Shown here piece after piece: positions 1 to 9,986 of a DNA stretch of 30,134 bases. The first letter of the stretch is position 1. Each line of letters begins with the position of its first letter. The position numbers and the translations under genes are program-made. The stretch lies in assembly GCF_004359215.1 (NCBI RefSeq), contig NW_027152195.1:525114-555247 (forward strand). The letters run 5' to 3'. The stretch comes from Bremia lactucae (lineage: Eukaryota > Oomycota > Peronosporomycetes > Peronosporales > Peronosporaceae). Under the pieces are notes generated by a model. That model was not told the DNA's origin. It saw only the letters and a list, made by a program, of their open reading frames with translations, and made no database searches.

Positions 1-290
1 CCTAGCACTGTGAACTTCTCTTTACAAGAGAAGTCACTAAAGCTGAAGGCGAGTTCTACCTGAACTCCCTCAGACTTAACGAGCGCGCCGTTCGCTAAAC
101 GAACGGTCGCCTCTTCTCGCTTGTCATCCTGGCAAAGCGACTCAAACATCGCCGGTCTCTTTCTTAGAGCCGCGAGTTTCACAAAATTTTGTGATGCACC
201 CGAATCCACTAGGAGGGTCATCACCTGGTCATAGCCTCGCCATAGACCAGTAGGGTTGAGGTCCGAAATTTCGAGACCTCAGGGACTATG
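1..290 (-). pseudogene. Ty3/gypsy retropepsin-like protease fragment (runs off window start)
   Basis: Read on the minus strand, one frame is open from about base 280 to the window edge. It carries the aspartic-protease signature LLVDSGASQNFV, with the DSGAS codons at bases 192-206, followed by a typical protease fold stretch. This is the active-site loop of a retrotransposon protease that cuts the Gag-Pol polyprotein. It lies downstream of the Gag fragment at 389-1083 on the same strand, as expected for a gypsy element whose pol continues outside the window. An in-frame stop separates it from Gag, so the polyprotein is broken here. The DSGAS call is firm; the family assignment rests on the adjacent Gag. 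Confidence 0.75.
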
Positions 291-388
291 CTAACTATTT
301 ATTCCACAACTCTGAACTTAGGGGTAGCTTCAGAGTCCGCGTCAGTAGGGCATCCCGCGCCTACTGCGCTCCTGCATTTCCCGACCCC

Positions 389-1083
389 TCAGTGGTCGAT
401 GCAGAACTCATGCGTCTTGCACGCTGGTTCTTGCCATCGCCCTTTGGGAAGGGAGTCCTCTTGCTGGACGTCTTCGCCCCAGCAGGGACCCTGGCATCGC
501 AGCGAGCCATCGTATGGCCGCGTCTGCGTTGCCCAACTCCATGGGAATGGCTCTGACCTCTCGGCCGACGACTTATACCAAGCTGTCGCCGAGGCACTGT
601 TGTAGGATTGCTCCTCAACTAAGACCATTTTGATTGCCTCTTCCATCGTCGACGGCACCTTTCTGAATAGAGCCTGTCGCGATAGGCCATGCCGTAGTCC
701 GTTCATAAACGTGGGCACCTTAATGTGCTCCAAAATCAGACCTACGGTAATGGACGCCGACAGCGAGCGCAACTCTTGCACATAATCTTGCAGAGATCGC
801 TTCGCCTGTCGCGCTCCAAAGAAGCGCGCCTGAAGCAACACTTCGTTGTTCGGCGGCTGGCACACGGCCAAATCTTTGGAGATCGCCCATGTAGGGAACG
901 CCTTAGCGTCCGCCATAAGCGCCGAGTAAGCCCACTCTGTTACCACGCAAATGCGACATGGCGTACGACACCATCCGGCTGTCGTCCTCGATGAGCTGGG
1001 CGAACCCGCATTGCTCCACGGCTAAAAGCCAGTGGACAACCGTGTGCGCTGCAGTTCCATCGAACGTGGGCGGGTCCATCCGA
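389..1083 (-). pseudogene. Ty3/gypsy Gag (retrotransposon gag domain), frameshifted
   Basis: The minus strand encodes a Gag capsid-type protein in two frames. The first part (about 1083-945) reads DPPTFDGTAAHTVVHWLL and onward to SYAMSHLRG. The frame then shifts near base 945, and the second part (946-389) continues with the hallmark LQDYVQELRSLS, FMNGLRHGLSRQALFRKVPS and EEAIKMVLVEEQ. These segments match the retrotransposon gag family that is abundant in oomycetes. The far end loses similarity near the expected zinc knuckle, which suggests another shift. With the protease fragment next to it this is one minus-strand element. It cannot make an intact Gag. Confidence 0.8.
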
Positions 1084-1448
1084 ATTGCCTCGGCTGATGC
1101 GACCGGGCAGAGAGCATCTCAACAGTCCTGTTGAGAGCCTTGCTCCGAGCCTAGCTCATTTTGAGTCTGAGTGACGGACCCGCCGCAGCATGGCCTTGTG
1201 CTTCGGACGCGGCTCTCCGCTGTCAGAGCACGATTGCCTCAAACTGCTCCAACTGAGAACATGTTGCTCAGGAGGACTACCCAGGAGCCTGGTTAGGGCT
1301 TGTTCACCAAGTCCCTGCGCCATATGCCCTGCCACCTCCCGATGATGTTCGGAGAGGTGGGGGAAATGAGCCTAATCGATGTTGAGGATCATCCTCACGT
1401 ACACATGCAGAGATGCGGGTCGCGGGAAGGATTTCAAGTGCTTTTAAA
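1084..1448 (-). mobile_element. Probable leader or 5' untranslated part of the minus-strand gypsy element
   Basis: This stretch lies between the start of the Gag reading frame and the family A LTR at 1449. No convincing gene is seen on either strand. By position it would be the leader between LTR and gag if the adjoining LTR belonged to this element, but no primer-binding site could be recognised at the LTR edge and the LTR appears to be in plus orientation, so the link is uncertain. Confidence 0.35.
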
Positions 1449-2424
1449 TGCAGATGGGCACGTCGTCATGCGGCCACGCTCTACTTAGACACACACCCTA
1501 GCTCAGCGAGGAAGCGGTTTAATAAGCTTCTCTTGCGTGTAGTGAGGTAGTTGTGGTTATCGCTTTAGCGACCTCACCCAACGCATTAAGTACTCTAGTA
1601 AAGTGTCGTCACGGGCTCCTCGTGCTCACTTACTAAGTAGGAAGTAGTTTTCAGACTGATTTATATTTAATCGTATTAAATATAAATACCTATTTTTACC
1701 AATCAAAACTGTCATTTCTGTAGATAACACTATTATGTATTGCGAGTGCATCTTTCTGGATACCTCGCGTAACGGATTACGCTAGGCGTCATCTCTCCTA
1801 ATGTGAATGCACGTATTTGCATCACATACACAAGGGTTGGTCACAAATGTGAACCACACCCGAGTGGTGGTTACTAATTACTTTATTTAAGTAATTTGTA
1901 ACGGGGTACTACGACTTGTGCTGCTTTAGTACAAGTCCACTTTGCACTGCTTCAGTTGCGAGTGGTGCCTTACGTCACTTCACGTAAACTAGTACGTGCA
2001 GAGGAAGACTTCTCTTTATGACAACTAACTTAAAGAGGGTTAAGTGAAAATTGTATTAGTTTAATTAAGTATTTATTCCTTCTATCTGTTAACTCTAACT
2101 TAATTTTAAACTAGTAGTAAACATGCAATTGAAATCTTATCTTATCTTATCTGTCTCACTTATGCTTACGTCTACAGTTGATTAGTCTGCGGGATAAATA
2201 GATTAATGGCCTATACCTATTTATGGATAAGATTTCTGAACATTACTATACAAAGTAATGTTCTCCGAATATTATCTACCTTTTAGATAATATATTAATT
2301 AACAACCTTTAAGTGTTAATTTCATGTAACGATACACCTCGTTACATGATTGACCATTTCCTTAAGTACACCAAGTGTACTTAACAGGTACTTTGTAACA
2401 TTAGGGCAATTTTGGCCGTTTACA
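1449..2424 (+). repeat. LTR family A, interrupted by a nested LTR B
   Basis: Bases 1449-1896 and 2352-2424 match, in order, the uninterrupted copy at 18297-18822. Shared blocks include GCGGCCACGCTCTACTTAGA near the start and TTGACCAT...TTAAGTACACCAAGTGTA and TGTAACATTAGG near the end. The element would be about 520 bases without the insertion. The 5' edge is degraded relative to TGTGGGCGGGC in the other copy; the 3' edge is GGCCGTTTACA. No coding sequence is visible. Because the two flanks of the insertion rejoin exactly in the other copy, this is a real interrupted LTR rather than two separate fragments. Confidence 0.75.
1897..2346 (+). repeat. Solo LTR family B (450 bases), nested in LTR A
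   Basis: The element starts with TGTAACGGGG and ends with CTCGTTACA, the inverted ends of an LTR (TG...CA). Nearly the same 450 bases recur at 10974-11423, at 29761 to the window end, and in reverse at 29261-29701. The bases just outside are TAATT on the left and TGATT on the right, a 5-base target duplication with one mismatch. This fits integration by a retrotransposon followed by LTR-LTR recombination to a solo LTR. It is younger than the LTR A it sits in. Confidence 0.85.
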
Positions 2425-2836
2425 CCGTGTGTTTACGTTTTCTCACGGCTACAGCGAATCGAGTAGCTGCCGGCAAGAAATTCCGGTGGCGACAGTTGTG
2501 CAAGCTTTTGAGCACGATGTATGTCCAAACTACTGGAACTTGCAGAAAGTCACATTTCTTCTACCTGACCATCGCTTGGTTTAGCATCAGGTGACGCTTT
2601 GCTAAGGATGCCAGTAAATGCCCAGAGTGTGAAACCATGAAGTTGCTCGAGGTCAGATAAACCGACGGCACTCCTCACTTTACGACGAATCGAGAAAATT
2701 GTACGCTACATCGGCTGCCTTGAATCTAAAAAATAAGAGCTGAGCGAGTAGTGAACAGCGGTATAAAGGCACTGCATCATTTCATATGACTTTCAACTCA
2801 ATTATAGGTCTATAACTTTAAATCGGCACATCAAAT
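2425..2836. other. Intergenic stretch, no gene recognised
   Basis: About 410 bases lie between the end of LTR A and the last exon of the golgin gene. Short open frames exist (for example 2412-2594 plus) but show no recognisable domain and start inside the LTR edge. It probably holds the 3' untranslated region of the golgin gene. Confidence 0.5.
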
Positions 2837-4758
2837 TTACCAAAACCAGCCCTGCTGTTGCTTGCGTCTTTCCTACTCATAATTTAAATTGTTAGCTGCA
2901 TGATTATGAAGATATTGCTGTTTTGGATACCTGAATCGAAGCCACTTCCGCTGGTGTAAAGTTCAATACAGTCGCAATGGCCTTTTCCATGTGCTCCTTT
3001 GCCTAAAAGACAATAGCACCACGAATACATTTAACTTGCAAATGCAGGCTTTGCATTTCATGGCGTACCTCGTCTTGGTCTGAGGCCATGTACTTGTACA
3101 CTATATTCTTCAAGTACTCGTTTGTCTTGGTTGCGTTTGGCATCTCAAATCCTGAAAGACTACTATTAGACTCGCCGCTCATGCGACGAGCAATACCTTC
3201 CCTAAAACTACTTTTGTGGCCGCCAATGCCCTTTCCAGTATCGTGATACTGTGCCTGAATGTCGCTCAGCTCCTTCTCTTTCTGCTCCACGACATTAAGA
3301 GCTTGCTTTCGGTAATTTGCAAATTCTTGTCGAAGAGACTGAAAACCTGCATTGCTTTTATCGCTACTACCACCAATGGCACCGCTAGGCATCAGCTTTA
3401 ATTCCTCCATCTTTTGTTCCAGCTGTTGCTTTTCGCGAGCGGATTGTTCATATCTGTGAATGATAGAATAATCGAGACGTGTGAGACAATTTTTATACAT
3501 TTTAGACGTATTAAGTGCAAAAACCTTTCTCTCCATTCCATTGCGAGTGCAGTTTCACCCATGGTACCACTAAGCTTTTCATAATCTTTTTGCAATATTT
3601 CAAATTTCCGTCGCCAGTCAGATTCCTAAAACAAAGTAACCATTTATCATCACATGTTTACGCAAGTAGCAGTATGCGGCATACGTACTCGCTCCTCAGC
3701 CTCCGCTTGAGCGTTTGCCAGCCGGCGGATCTGTGCCTTTGACGATTGAAGCTCCCCCATAAGGTCCGTTTCAGAAATCATCTCCGTCTGCCTCGCCACC
3801 ACATTTGCACTCATCTGCACTTAAAACTTGAGAGCTGTTCATGTAAAAAAACTGCCATACCGCTGCTAACCTTCCGAATTTCCGCATCTTTTTGCTTTCG
3901 AGTAATCTCCGAGCGAACACGGTACCGACGAAATTCTTCCTGCACGCGATCTATCTCTTCCTTCAAGCTTTTTTTCTATCAATAAAGCAATCAGTGCTGC
4001 AGTTTCGACATCTCGTATTGGTGTAAAAGTAGCCTGTACCACACGATCGACTTCATTCGGCGTAAGAGAGAAATCTGGTAGCGTCAGCGGTTCCCCTGAC
4101 GCACGATTTGCGTACGCTTGAATCTCTGCTTCAGAATGAAAGCAATGCCATGCGTATTCCTTCGACTCATTACCTTCATTTTCGTGGGCGTACTCGATCA
4201 TACACCAGAGCAAGTCTAAATGAGCGACTTTGTATAGCACCCGCCTTGGGTCGCGCGTGAATGCATTGACGACCCACGAGTGTCGATCCTGCTGGTTTGT
4301 GGACAACTCAAGACGCAACTTTTGTACAGTGTTGTCCTTTTCCACAAGCTCTTGCTTACTATTGTCAATACTGCGCTTGGCCATTGCCAACAACCGTTTT
4401 AACTTGTTCTCCTACGTCATACTTCGTCAGTTTTCACTTGCATTAACTGAAAGTAGTCTCGCTGACTCACTGTCTCTTCCATCTCTTGAATCTTAGCATT
4501 CTTCTTCGCCAGAAGATGTTCAATGCGTGCTCCACGTTCTTTCCATGCACGAAGCTGCGACATGACGTCCGCATCGGCATTGGGAGGTGGCGGGGAATGC
4601 GTCGAGGGCTCAGATTCGCCAGCTTCGGTGTCTACAAATGAAGTAAGAAGTTAAAGATAGTAAGTGATCGCTTTGTTGAAATCGGACACTTTTTTATTTA
4701 TCACGTTAGTATCGATACCTTCAGGCCTCGCCTCGACCGCCGGCGAAGCGTCTTCCAT
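2837..4758 (-). CDS. GRIP-domain coiled-coil protein (golgin), 9 exons
   Basis: The joined exons on the minus strand are 4758-4719, 4631-4471, 4411-4040, 3975-3871, 3814-3689, 3625-3525, 3453-3069, 3002-2931 and 2872-2837, totalling 1398 bases (465 residues) with GT-AG introns of 56-87 bases. The C-terminus (residues about 413-454) is a GRIP domain: NEYLKNIVYKYMASDQDE joined across an intron to AKEHMEKAIATVLNFTPAE. The tyrosine in EYLKN is the one that GRIP domains use to bind Arl1-GTP at the trans-Golgi network. Heptad-rich segments such as ENKLKRLLAMAKRSIDNS, SLKEEIDRVQEEFRRY and EKQQLEQKMEELKL predict coiled coils. A non-coiled segment around residues 110-185 is unrecognised. The likely role, from the family, is a tethering golgin. 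The start is the first ATG, 87 bases from the divergent ORC6 start. The protein is shorter than animal golgins. Confidence 0.85.
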
Positions 4759-4845
4759 CGTGTCGACCACCTTCGGCTGATACGTAATGTTTACACGAAT
4801 AGCCTGTCTTGTTGCATATTGCTCATGTTCTCCTTATAAGGTTAG
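4759..4845. promoter_or_regulatory. Divergent promoter between golgin and ORC6
   Basis: Only 87 bases separate the two divergent start codons, so any promoters must overlap here. The stretch includes GCTCATGTTCTCC followed by TTATAAGG about 20 bases before the ORC6 ATG. The first part resembles the beginning of the oomycete initiator consensus (GCTCATTYYNCAWTTT) but does not match throughout, so this is a suggestion only. Confidence 0.4.
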
Positions 4846-5915
4846 ATGGATATCAAGACAATTGCAGCCAAGTATGGCGGATTGCCGGCACGTGTGGTCA
4901 CCCGCGCAGAGGAGAATTGGCGAATTACCACCGCAAAGAATTCCGCAGTGCTTGATTTTTTTGCTGGACCTGTGGCATGCATTATAGTAGCAGCTCGCGC
5001 GCTGGATGAGCCCGTGGACAAGAAACGATTAGCCAAATGTGCTGGTGCGAATATAAAATTGGTGGAGCCAATAGTGCGAAAGGTTCTCAATGCAGTGGAC
5101 ATTCGTACTGTGATAAAAACGTCGCCATCTGCGCTTTGTATTAAGTTTGGGTGCGAAGCGCTGACGGAAATTGTCCGTCACGTGTTGGAAGAGTACCGTG
5201 TTTACGTGAAGCAGTTGGCGACAGCGAACCAAAGGAAAAGAAGTCGACACTCACTTGGCCCAGTAGCTGGCATAATAGATGACAAGGATCCGGTTTTTGC
5301 AGCAGCATGTTTGTTTGCAGTAAGTAAAAAGGCAAAGGTGAGAGGAGCTAGGCGGAAAAGGGAATGCAGTTGTTGACGACATTGTGCTAGATAAATGTGA
5401 ATCAAGACAAGCTACTGGATGCAGTATGTGGAAATGCAAAGGCATTCAATGCCATTGTATCTTCTATTGAGGTTCCTACAGATGTTTGTCTGGTATACTT
5501 CCATGCAATTTATGATAAAGTTTGCTTGTGATAGACCCAATGCCAAATATCGTTAAATGGCGCTCTAATCGATCGAAAGAAGCAACGCAGTCTAGGAAAG
5601 GAAAGAGCAACAATACGACTTGTGGAGCAATATAAGCTTGATCAAATTGAAGCAGAGGAGCGGACAAAGCGACAGAATTTGAGTCTTAACAGTGAAATGA
5701 CCTCACCACCTAAGACGGCCGCGCAAAAGCGACTTTTGCAACGATTGCAAATCACTCGCGACAATGTGGCTTTTGCAGATAACTCAAAGTCGTTCCTGGA
5801 AGATACGACGGTTGCGACTCTCGAAGAATATGCCGAGTGGAGGGCAAAAGCGTTGAATTTTATGCGAAGTAAAGCGGAAAAGGACAGGAAAACGGAAAAT
5901 GTCGACACTTATTAA
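4846..5915 (+). CDS. ORC6: Origin recognition complex subunit 6, 3 exons
   Basis: Exons 4846-5337, 5391-5492 and 5535-5915 join to 975 bases (324 residues). Two TFIIB/cyclin-like helical repeats are visible, as in metazoan ORC6: the first around residues 30-105 (SAVLDFFAGPVACIIVAARA, then DKKRLAKCAGANIKLVE), the second around 145-195 (DPVFAAACLFAVSKKAK, then INVNQDKLLDAVCGNAKAFN, restored by splicing). A basic linker follows. The C-terminus has LEEYAEWRAKALNF (from residue 294), matching the short conserved ORC6 tail that contacts the rest of ORC. ORC6 helps load the MCM2-7 helicase at replication origins in the nucleus. Intron 1 is 53 bases, intron 2 only 42. The gene is divergent from the golgin and convergent with RPC5, with 80 bases between stop codons. 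Confidence 0.85.
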
Positions 5916-5995
5916 ATGCATAGTTAAATTAAAAATTGAACCGACAAACATTTTGTAGTCCGCACGCAAATTGTTTGTTTCTTTTAGTATATGCT

Positions 5996-7624
5996 CTAAA
6001 GTTTAATTGAATTTGCGAGAGTTGGGAACCGCTTAGCAAACAGGTTGTCAGGGCCGAGGCGAAAACTCCACTTGCGCGTTGCTGGATCGAGGATAGCAAA
6101 TTCTGAAATTTTTAAAAAAATAGACTAAGCATACATGATCAAAATCAGTCGTTTAAAACCTTACCACTCAATATATTTTTTGCGATGCTGGCTTCCAATA
6201 AAGTTTGTTTCACCAGCTCCGTCCTTGACACACCTGTAGGCGACTTAGCCAACTAAATGCCACATAAATGAAAAATGTCATTATCTATAATTATCTTTGG
6301 GCATATATAATCAGGCACATACTGCCTTTATAATTTCATTGCGAGCGCGTATTGTCGTCTCACCACGGAAAATCAAGGCGCTTCGGTATAACAACAAAAG
6401 ATGACATATCAATTATAGATGCAAAGTTCAGGGTAATTTGGTATTAGCAACGCACCTGGCAGGAAGCAGACGTCCCAGCACGTGAATAGCGACGTGTTCA
6501 AGTGCGTCAATTAGATCTTCTTCCTTATGCGTCGGAAGAAGAAGTGCCAGCGTATTAAAGTGCATAATCTGGTCAGTCGCAAGAATTCTCAGCACGTCCG
6601 AATACTTAGCGTTAACTCCATCAAGCAAATGTCCTTTAATCGGTTCCATCGTATCGTCCATCTCTGTATTATCTTCCGCATCAACCCTATAAATTGCAGC
6701 AGATACGTAAATTTCATAAGCGAAACCGCAGTATAAATACCTCAAAGTCGCTCTTACTGTGCCGGGTTGGCTAGAGCTGCTGACTTATCAGCCGTAGCCA
6801 ATGCGCGGTACTGCAACGCCCTAATATATTGGGCAGGTGTCATATCCGATACAATTTCTTCTTCTTTTTCGCTGAAAAGGTTTTCGAACTCGTCGTCAGC
6901 ACCAGCGGTCTAAAAATTAAAGGATGAATTTTCTTGTCATCTAGTCACCCTTCATGAATCTCCAGAAAGAAAATACGTACGCTCAATTCGTGCACCTGAA
7001 GTTCAATCCAATTCTCAGCGTCAATTTGCTGCTTTTTAAAGGCGTACGAATTTTGTATGGCCGAAAGCGCGCGTTCCGACTGTTTCTTTTTAAATTGAAA
7101 CTGAACCTCCTTCATTTCGGCGGGTGGCGGCTCCACTTTTTCCTCCATGTCAATGTCTATCTCCTCCTCGTTAATAGCGTCATCGATGTATGAGAGACTA
7201 GGGCGCATTTGCAGGATTGATGAAAGCGGCGTTAAGTGCAGTTGACCTTGACGGAAGACACCGACGGCATAGTTCGAGAGCGCCGGCACACAGGAGGACT
7301 GCAGCCGCAACGTCTTTTGCTTTATATAATCCTCCGCGTCCTGATCAAAGTGCTCGCTACGCTGGTCTACTGGAAAATCAAGCTGCATCAGCTGATTTTT
7401 AGGCTTCACGCGCGCCCGCCGGGGAGGCTCCGGCATGGGGCGATACGTTGGTCGTAGTGGAAACTGCACCAAATAGCTGTACATAATTCATGTTTGCAAG
7501 TCTTTCAATTAGTACAACAATACGTTGCAAAAAATGTTACTTAGCGCCTAACGGACAGATTGTTGCGCAGCTCGTCAGCTAGGTGCACGGGGATTTCTCG
7601 CACTACTGGGTCATCGTCGTCCAT
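5996..7624 (-). CDS. RPC5: RNA polymerase III subunit RPC5 (Rpc37/POLR3E family), 7 exons
   Basis: Exons on the minus strand are 7624-7557, 7476-6981, 6909-6758, 6686-6456, 6380-6323, 6252-6165 and 6112-5996 in outline. The last exon is 6102-5996, giving 1200 bases in total (399 residues). The N-terminus MDDDDPVVREIPVHL followed by NNLYLVQFPLRPTYRP is the RPC5/Sin signature, with the LYLVQFPLRP part restored only by splicing exon 1 to exon 2. Other segments fitting the family are DFPVDQRSEHFDQDAEDYI (the part that dimerises with RPC53/RPC4) and ALIFRGETTIRARNEIIKA near the C-terminal winged-helix part. The protein belongs to the TFIIF-like heterodimer of Pol III, used in transcribing tRNA and 5S RNA genes. 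Length lies between yeast Rpc37 and the longer human protein. The start codon is 91 bases from the divergent gene. Confidence 0.85.
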
Positions 7625-7715
7625 ACTTTATCGTCCAACAACTTATTATTGAGGTCAATACCCGTCACTAGAATGTTCACTTAAGTGACATCTGACCTTG
7701 CAAGAGACGCCAAGT
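7625..7715. promoter_or_regulatory. Divergent promoter with a 12-base palindrome
   Basis: The 91 bases between the RPC5 start codon and the divergent gene must carry signals for both. They contain a perfect palindrome, TCACTTAAGTGA at 7677-7688, lying near the middle. A symmetric site could serve a dimeric factor acting on both genes, but no known factor is assigned. Confidence 0.4.
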
Positions 7716-9008
7716 ATGAGCTCGCTCTCGTCACGTCCACGTATAATCGACAGGTAGCAATCCAGCGCATCGCCAGTTGGACACTAGCCAATCCATTTGA
7801 GGATCTGTATCTTATTAATTTGAAGCTGCTGAGCTCATTTCGCGAAAAAGTCAGAAGATCTCACATTTTGATTATTTCGCAGTGATAGTGACAGCGATGA
7901 CGATGTACCGCTTTCGGCTTTGCGTGGCAAAGTTCCGGCAATGAAAAGAAAGGCAAGCACAAAAGTTAAAGTTGAAGTGAAAGAAGAAGTGCAACAACAT
8001 GTGGAGAATGGTGGGTGCAGTGTCAAGCGGCAGGTGGCACCCAACAGCGATAGCGACGATATTCCCATCAGTAGTCTGGCTAAACGCAAGAAGCTTAAGC
8101 TCGAAAAAAAATCTGAAGTGAAAAAGGAACCAAATACTAAGCCCAGCTTAAAACTCAGGGCGAAAAGTACGCTTGCCGTCACCAAAAAGAGGATAGTAAA
8201 GGTAAGATAAAGATTCTTCCTTTTGCTGCATTTGTCACTATCGATCATGGTATGGAGCAGATTAAGATCCGACAGCAGGAATGTACAGAAGAGTTGTATG
8301 AGACTCTAAAAGGACGATTGGCTCAAGAGTTGCTTTGTCGTTGGTGGTACGCTATCGAGTGGCCACCAGTGAAAAAACTAGCGACGGTAAATCGCAAACA
8401 AAGAGCCTAATGAATCGAAAGAATCTTTTAACGTTACGGTGCTTAATATTGATCGATAGAAGTTGCACGGTGTGCAAGAGCTTGACGGGTATCCTGGTGC
8501 TTATATCCGCGTTCAGGTAATTATTACTTTTTTATTGCAATCGAAGAGCCTTATAGTTAAGTGTGCGGAATTTTGCTTTTGTAGGGTAAAGATTTAGGCT
8601 CTATCATAGACACCAGGTCTTCAGTTGGAAAGCCTTCGCTACTGCATTTTCTTGCCATGTCTTCGAATGAATTATTAGAGCTGCTGCTACAAGCATACGA
8701 CAAGCAAATTGAGGTCTTGATTGAAAACGAGGTGTGTTAAAGATATTCAATGGGTCAATATTGGCTTTCAAAATGCTGATAATTTAATTGATTAGGGACC
8801 CGTCACTCCTCTTTTAAAGGAGTTGCAAAAAGCACGGGCTTCGGCGGCCAGTATTAGCCCAAACAAAGCAGACCGAGGTTTTCGCAAAGTTCTAAAAAGT
8901 TATGCTGAGCTGGAGCGGGAGATCAATGAGGTGGAAGCTTTGGCGCTAAAGGATGCCAACGAAGACAATGAAGTTAATGAGAATGTAGCTGACGCTGCCG
9001 AAGACTAG
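7716..9008 (+). CDS. Conserved nuclear-type protein of unknown function, 6 exons
   Basis: Exons 7716-7753, 7883-8201, 8261-8386, 8460-8516, 8585-8731 and 8796-9008 join to exactly 900 bases (299 residues). The N-terminal third is highly charged and likely disordered: an acidic serine-aspartate stretch (IIDSDSDSDDDVPLSALR) and lysine-rich runs that resemble nuclear localisation signals (LAKRKKLKLEKK). A compact domain follows, with LAQELLCRWWYAIEWPPVKK, LHGVQELDGYPGAYIRVQ, GKDLGSIIDTR and a helical part ending near LLLQAYDKQIEVLI. The C-terminus is a likely coiled coil and an acidic tail. The WWY...W and LDGYPG segments look like a conserved eukaryotic fold, but I do not recognise a named family. 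Introns are 59-129 bases. The start is the ATG that gives an open frame through all exons. Confidence 0.75.
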
Positions 9009-9206
9009 AAATAATAATCTCAATAGACGTTTTTTCGGCCGAGTATTTTTTATGTATGTACGCAAAAAATGTGTGCTTGTGATATGAGAAATGAGAACTT
9101 ATCTTACTTCAATTCTTGTGGCGTATGCTCTCGGTGCGCTTCTATAGCTTATTAAACTACAGTCCGATAGGTTCGCTGCTTCACAAACCCATGCACAGTG
9201 ACAATT

Positions 9207-9986
9207 CTAATCCAAAGTTGCGCGGAGCGTGTTGCGAAAGTAATTGTTGCCGACGCCGCCGATACCGAAGGCAGGGCCAATTCGACCGACACGAGCTAAT
9301 ACGGACTTGACATACTCACGCTGGATAAAATTCACGCGTCGTCCTATGGCGTGGCCCTTGTTGTTGTACAGGTCGAGACCTAGCAAGTGCAGCGGTGTAG
9401 AAACAAATTGAACCGCTGCCGGACAGAGAAGCTGCGCAAAAGTGTTCGCGCCTGACCTTTCCATGAGGCCTTTCTCCTCAATCGTCTTCGCCAAGACTTT
9501 TGGGGCATTAAACGATGCGCCACATGTCAAGGAGTCCCGGATAGCAAAGAGACCGATGGATGCAAGCGGAAACGCTCCAGGCGCGATGACGCCAAACATA
9601 CGTGCGAATGCGCGATCTTTGGCGATACAAAGCGACATATTGACGGCCGTGACGCCAAAAAACTTCGGCATCTGGTTGTCTGTTTCGGCGTATTCACACA
9701 CAGAGTCAACGACGTTGGCAGTAACGTACGTCGCCGTGTAAAGACCAAATATGAGGTGGAATTCACGTTTGCCAACGAAGCGCAATGGATGTTTAAGAAA
9801 CTCAACGCTAAGCTCCTTAAGGCCGCGACTGAGTGCACGAGCCCCGCTGGCATTTTCGATGATGGCGCGGTCTACGATAGTTATAAACGGTGCTACGCCA
9901 AGAGACGCAGCCGTGGCTGCAGCCGTGTCCGCCACAAGCTGCTTTGCGAGCTTAACAGGGTCTGGCGGGGAAGAGAAGTCCGTCAT
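9207..9986 (-). CDS. Conserved membrane protein, probably mitochondrial, unknown function
   Basis: An intronless frame of 259 residues. The sequence is rich in hydrophobic or amphipathic segments typical of inner-membrane proteins (HLIFGLYTATYVTANVVDSV, MFGVIAPGAFPLASIGLF, FAQLLCPAAVQFVSTPLHLL). Recurrent conserved-looking phrases (VDRAIIENASG, VTAVNMSLCIAKDRAFARMF, IRDSLTCGASFNAP, STPLHLLGLDLYN, ARVGRIGPAFGIGGVGN) recall a protein family shared by fungi and oomycetes that is distantly like mitochondrial carriers, but the PX(D/E)XX(K/R) carrier signature is not seen. That family likeness is from memory and should be treated as tentative. The first residues are polar rather than a clear targeting peptide. 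The gene is convergent with the preceding one, with about 200 bases between stops. Confidence 0.75.
   Translation of the reverse strand: MTDFSSPPDPVKLAKQLVADTAAATAASLGVAPFITIVDRAIIENASGARALSRGLKELSVEFLKHPLRFVGKREFHLIFGLYTATYVTANVVDSVCEYAETDNQMPKFFGVTAVNMSLCIAKDRAFARMFGVIAPGAFPLASIGLFAIRDSLTCGASFNAPKVLAKTIEEKGLMERSGANTFAQLLCPAAVQFVSTPLHLLGLDLYNNKGHAIGRRVNFIQREYVKSVLARVGRIGPAFGIGGVGNNYFRNTLRATLD

Noticed and set aside
3969..3975. Seven-base homopolymer read at first as a pseudogene frameshift in the golgin
   Set aside because: A canonical 64-base intron with in-frame junctions explains the change and the joined gene is a multiple of three.
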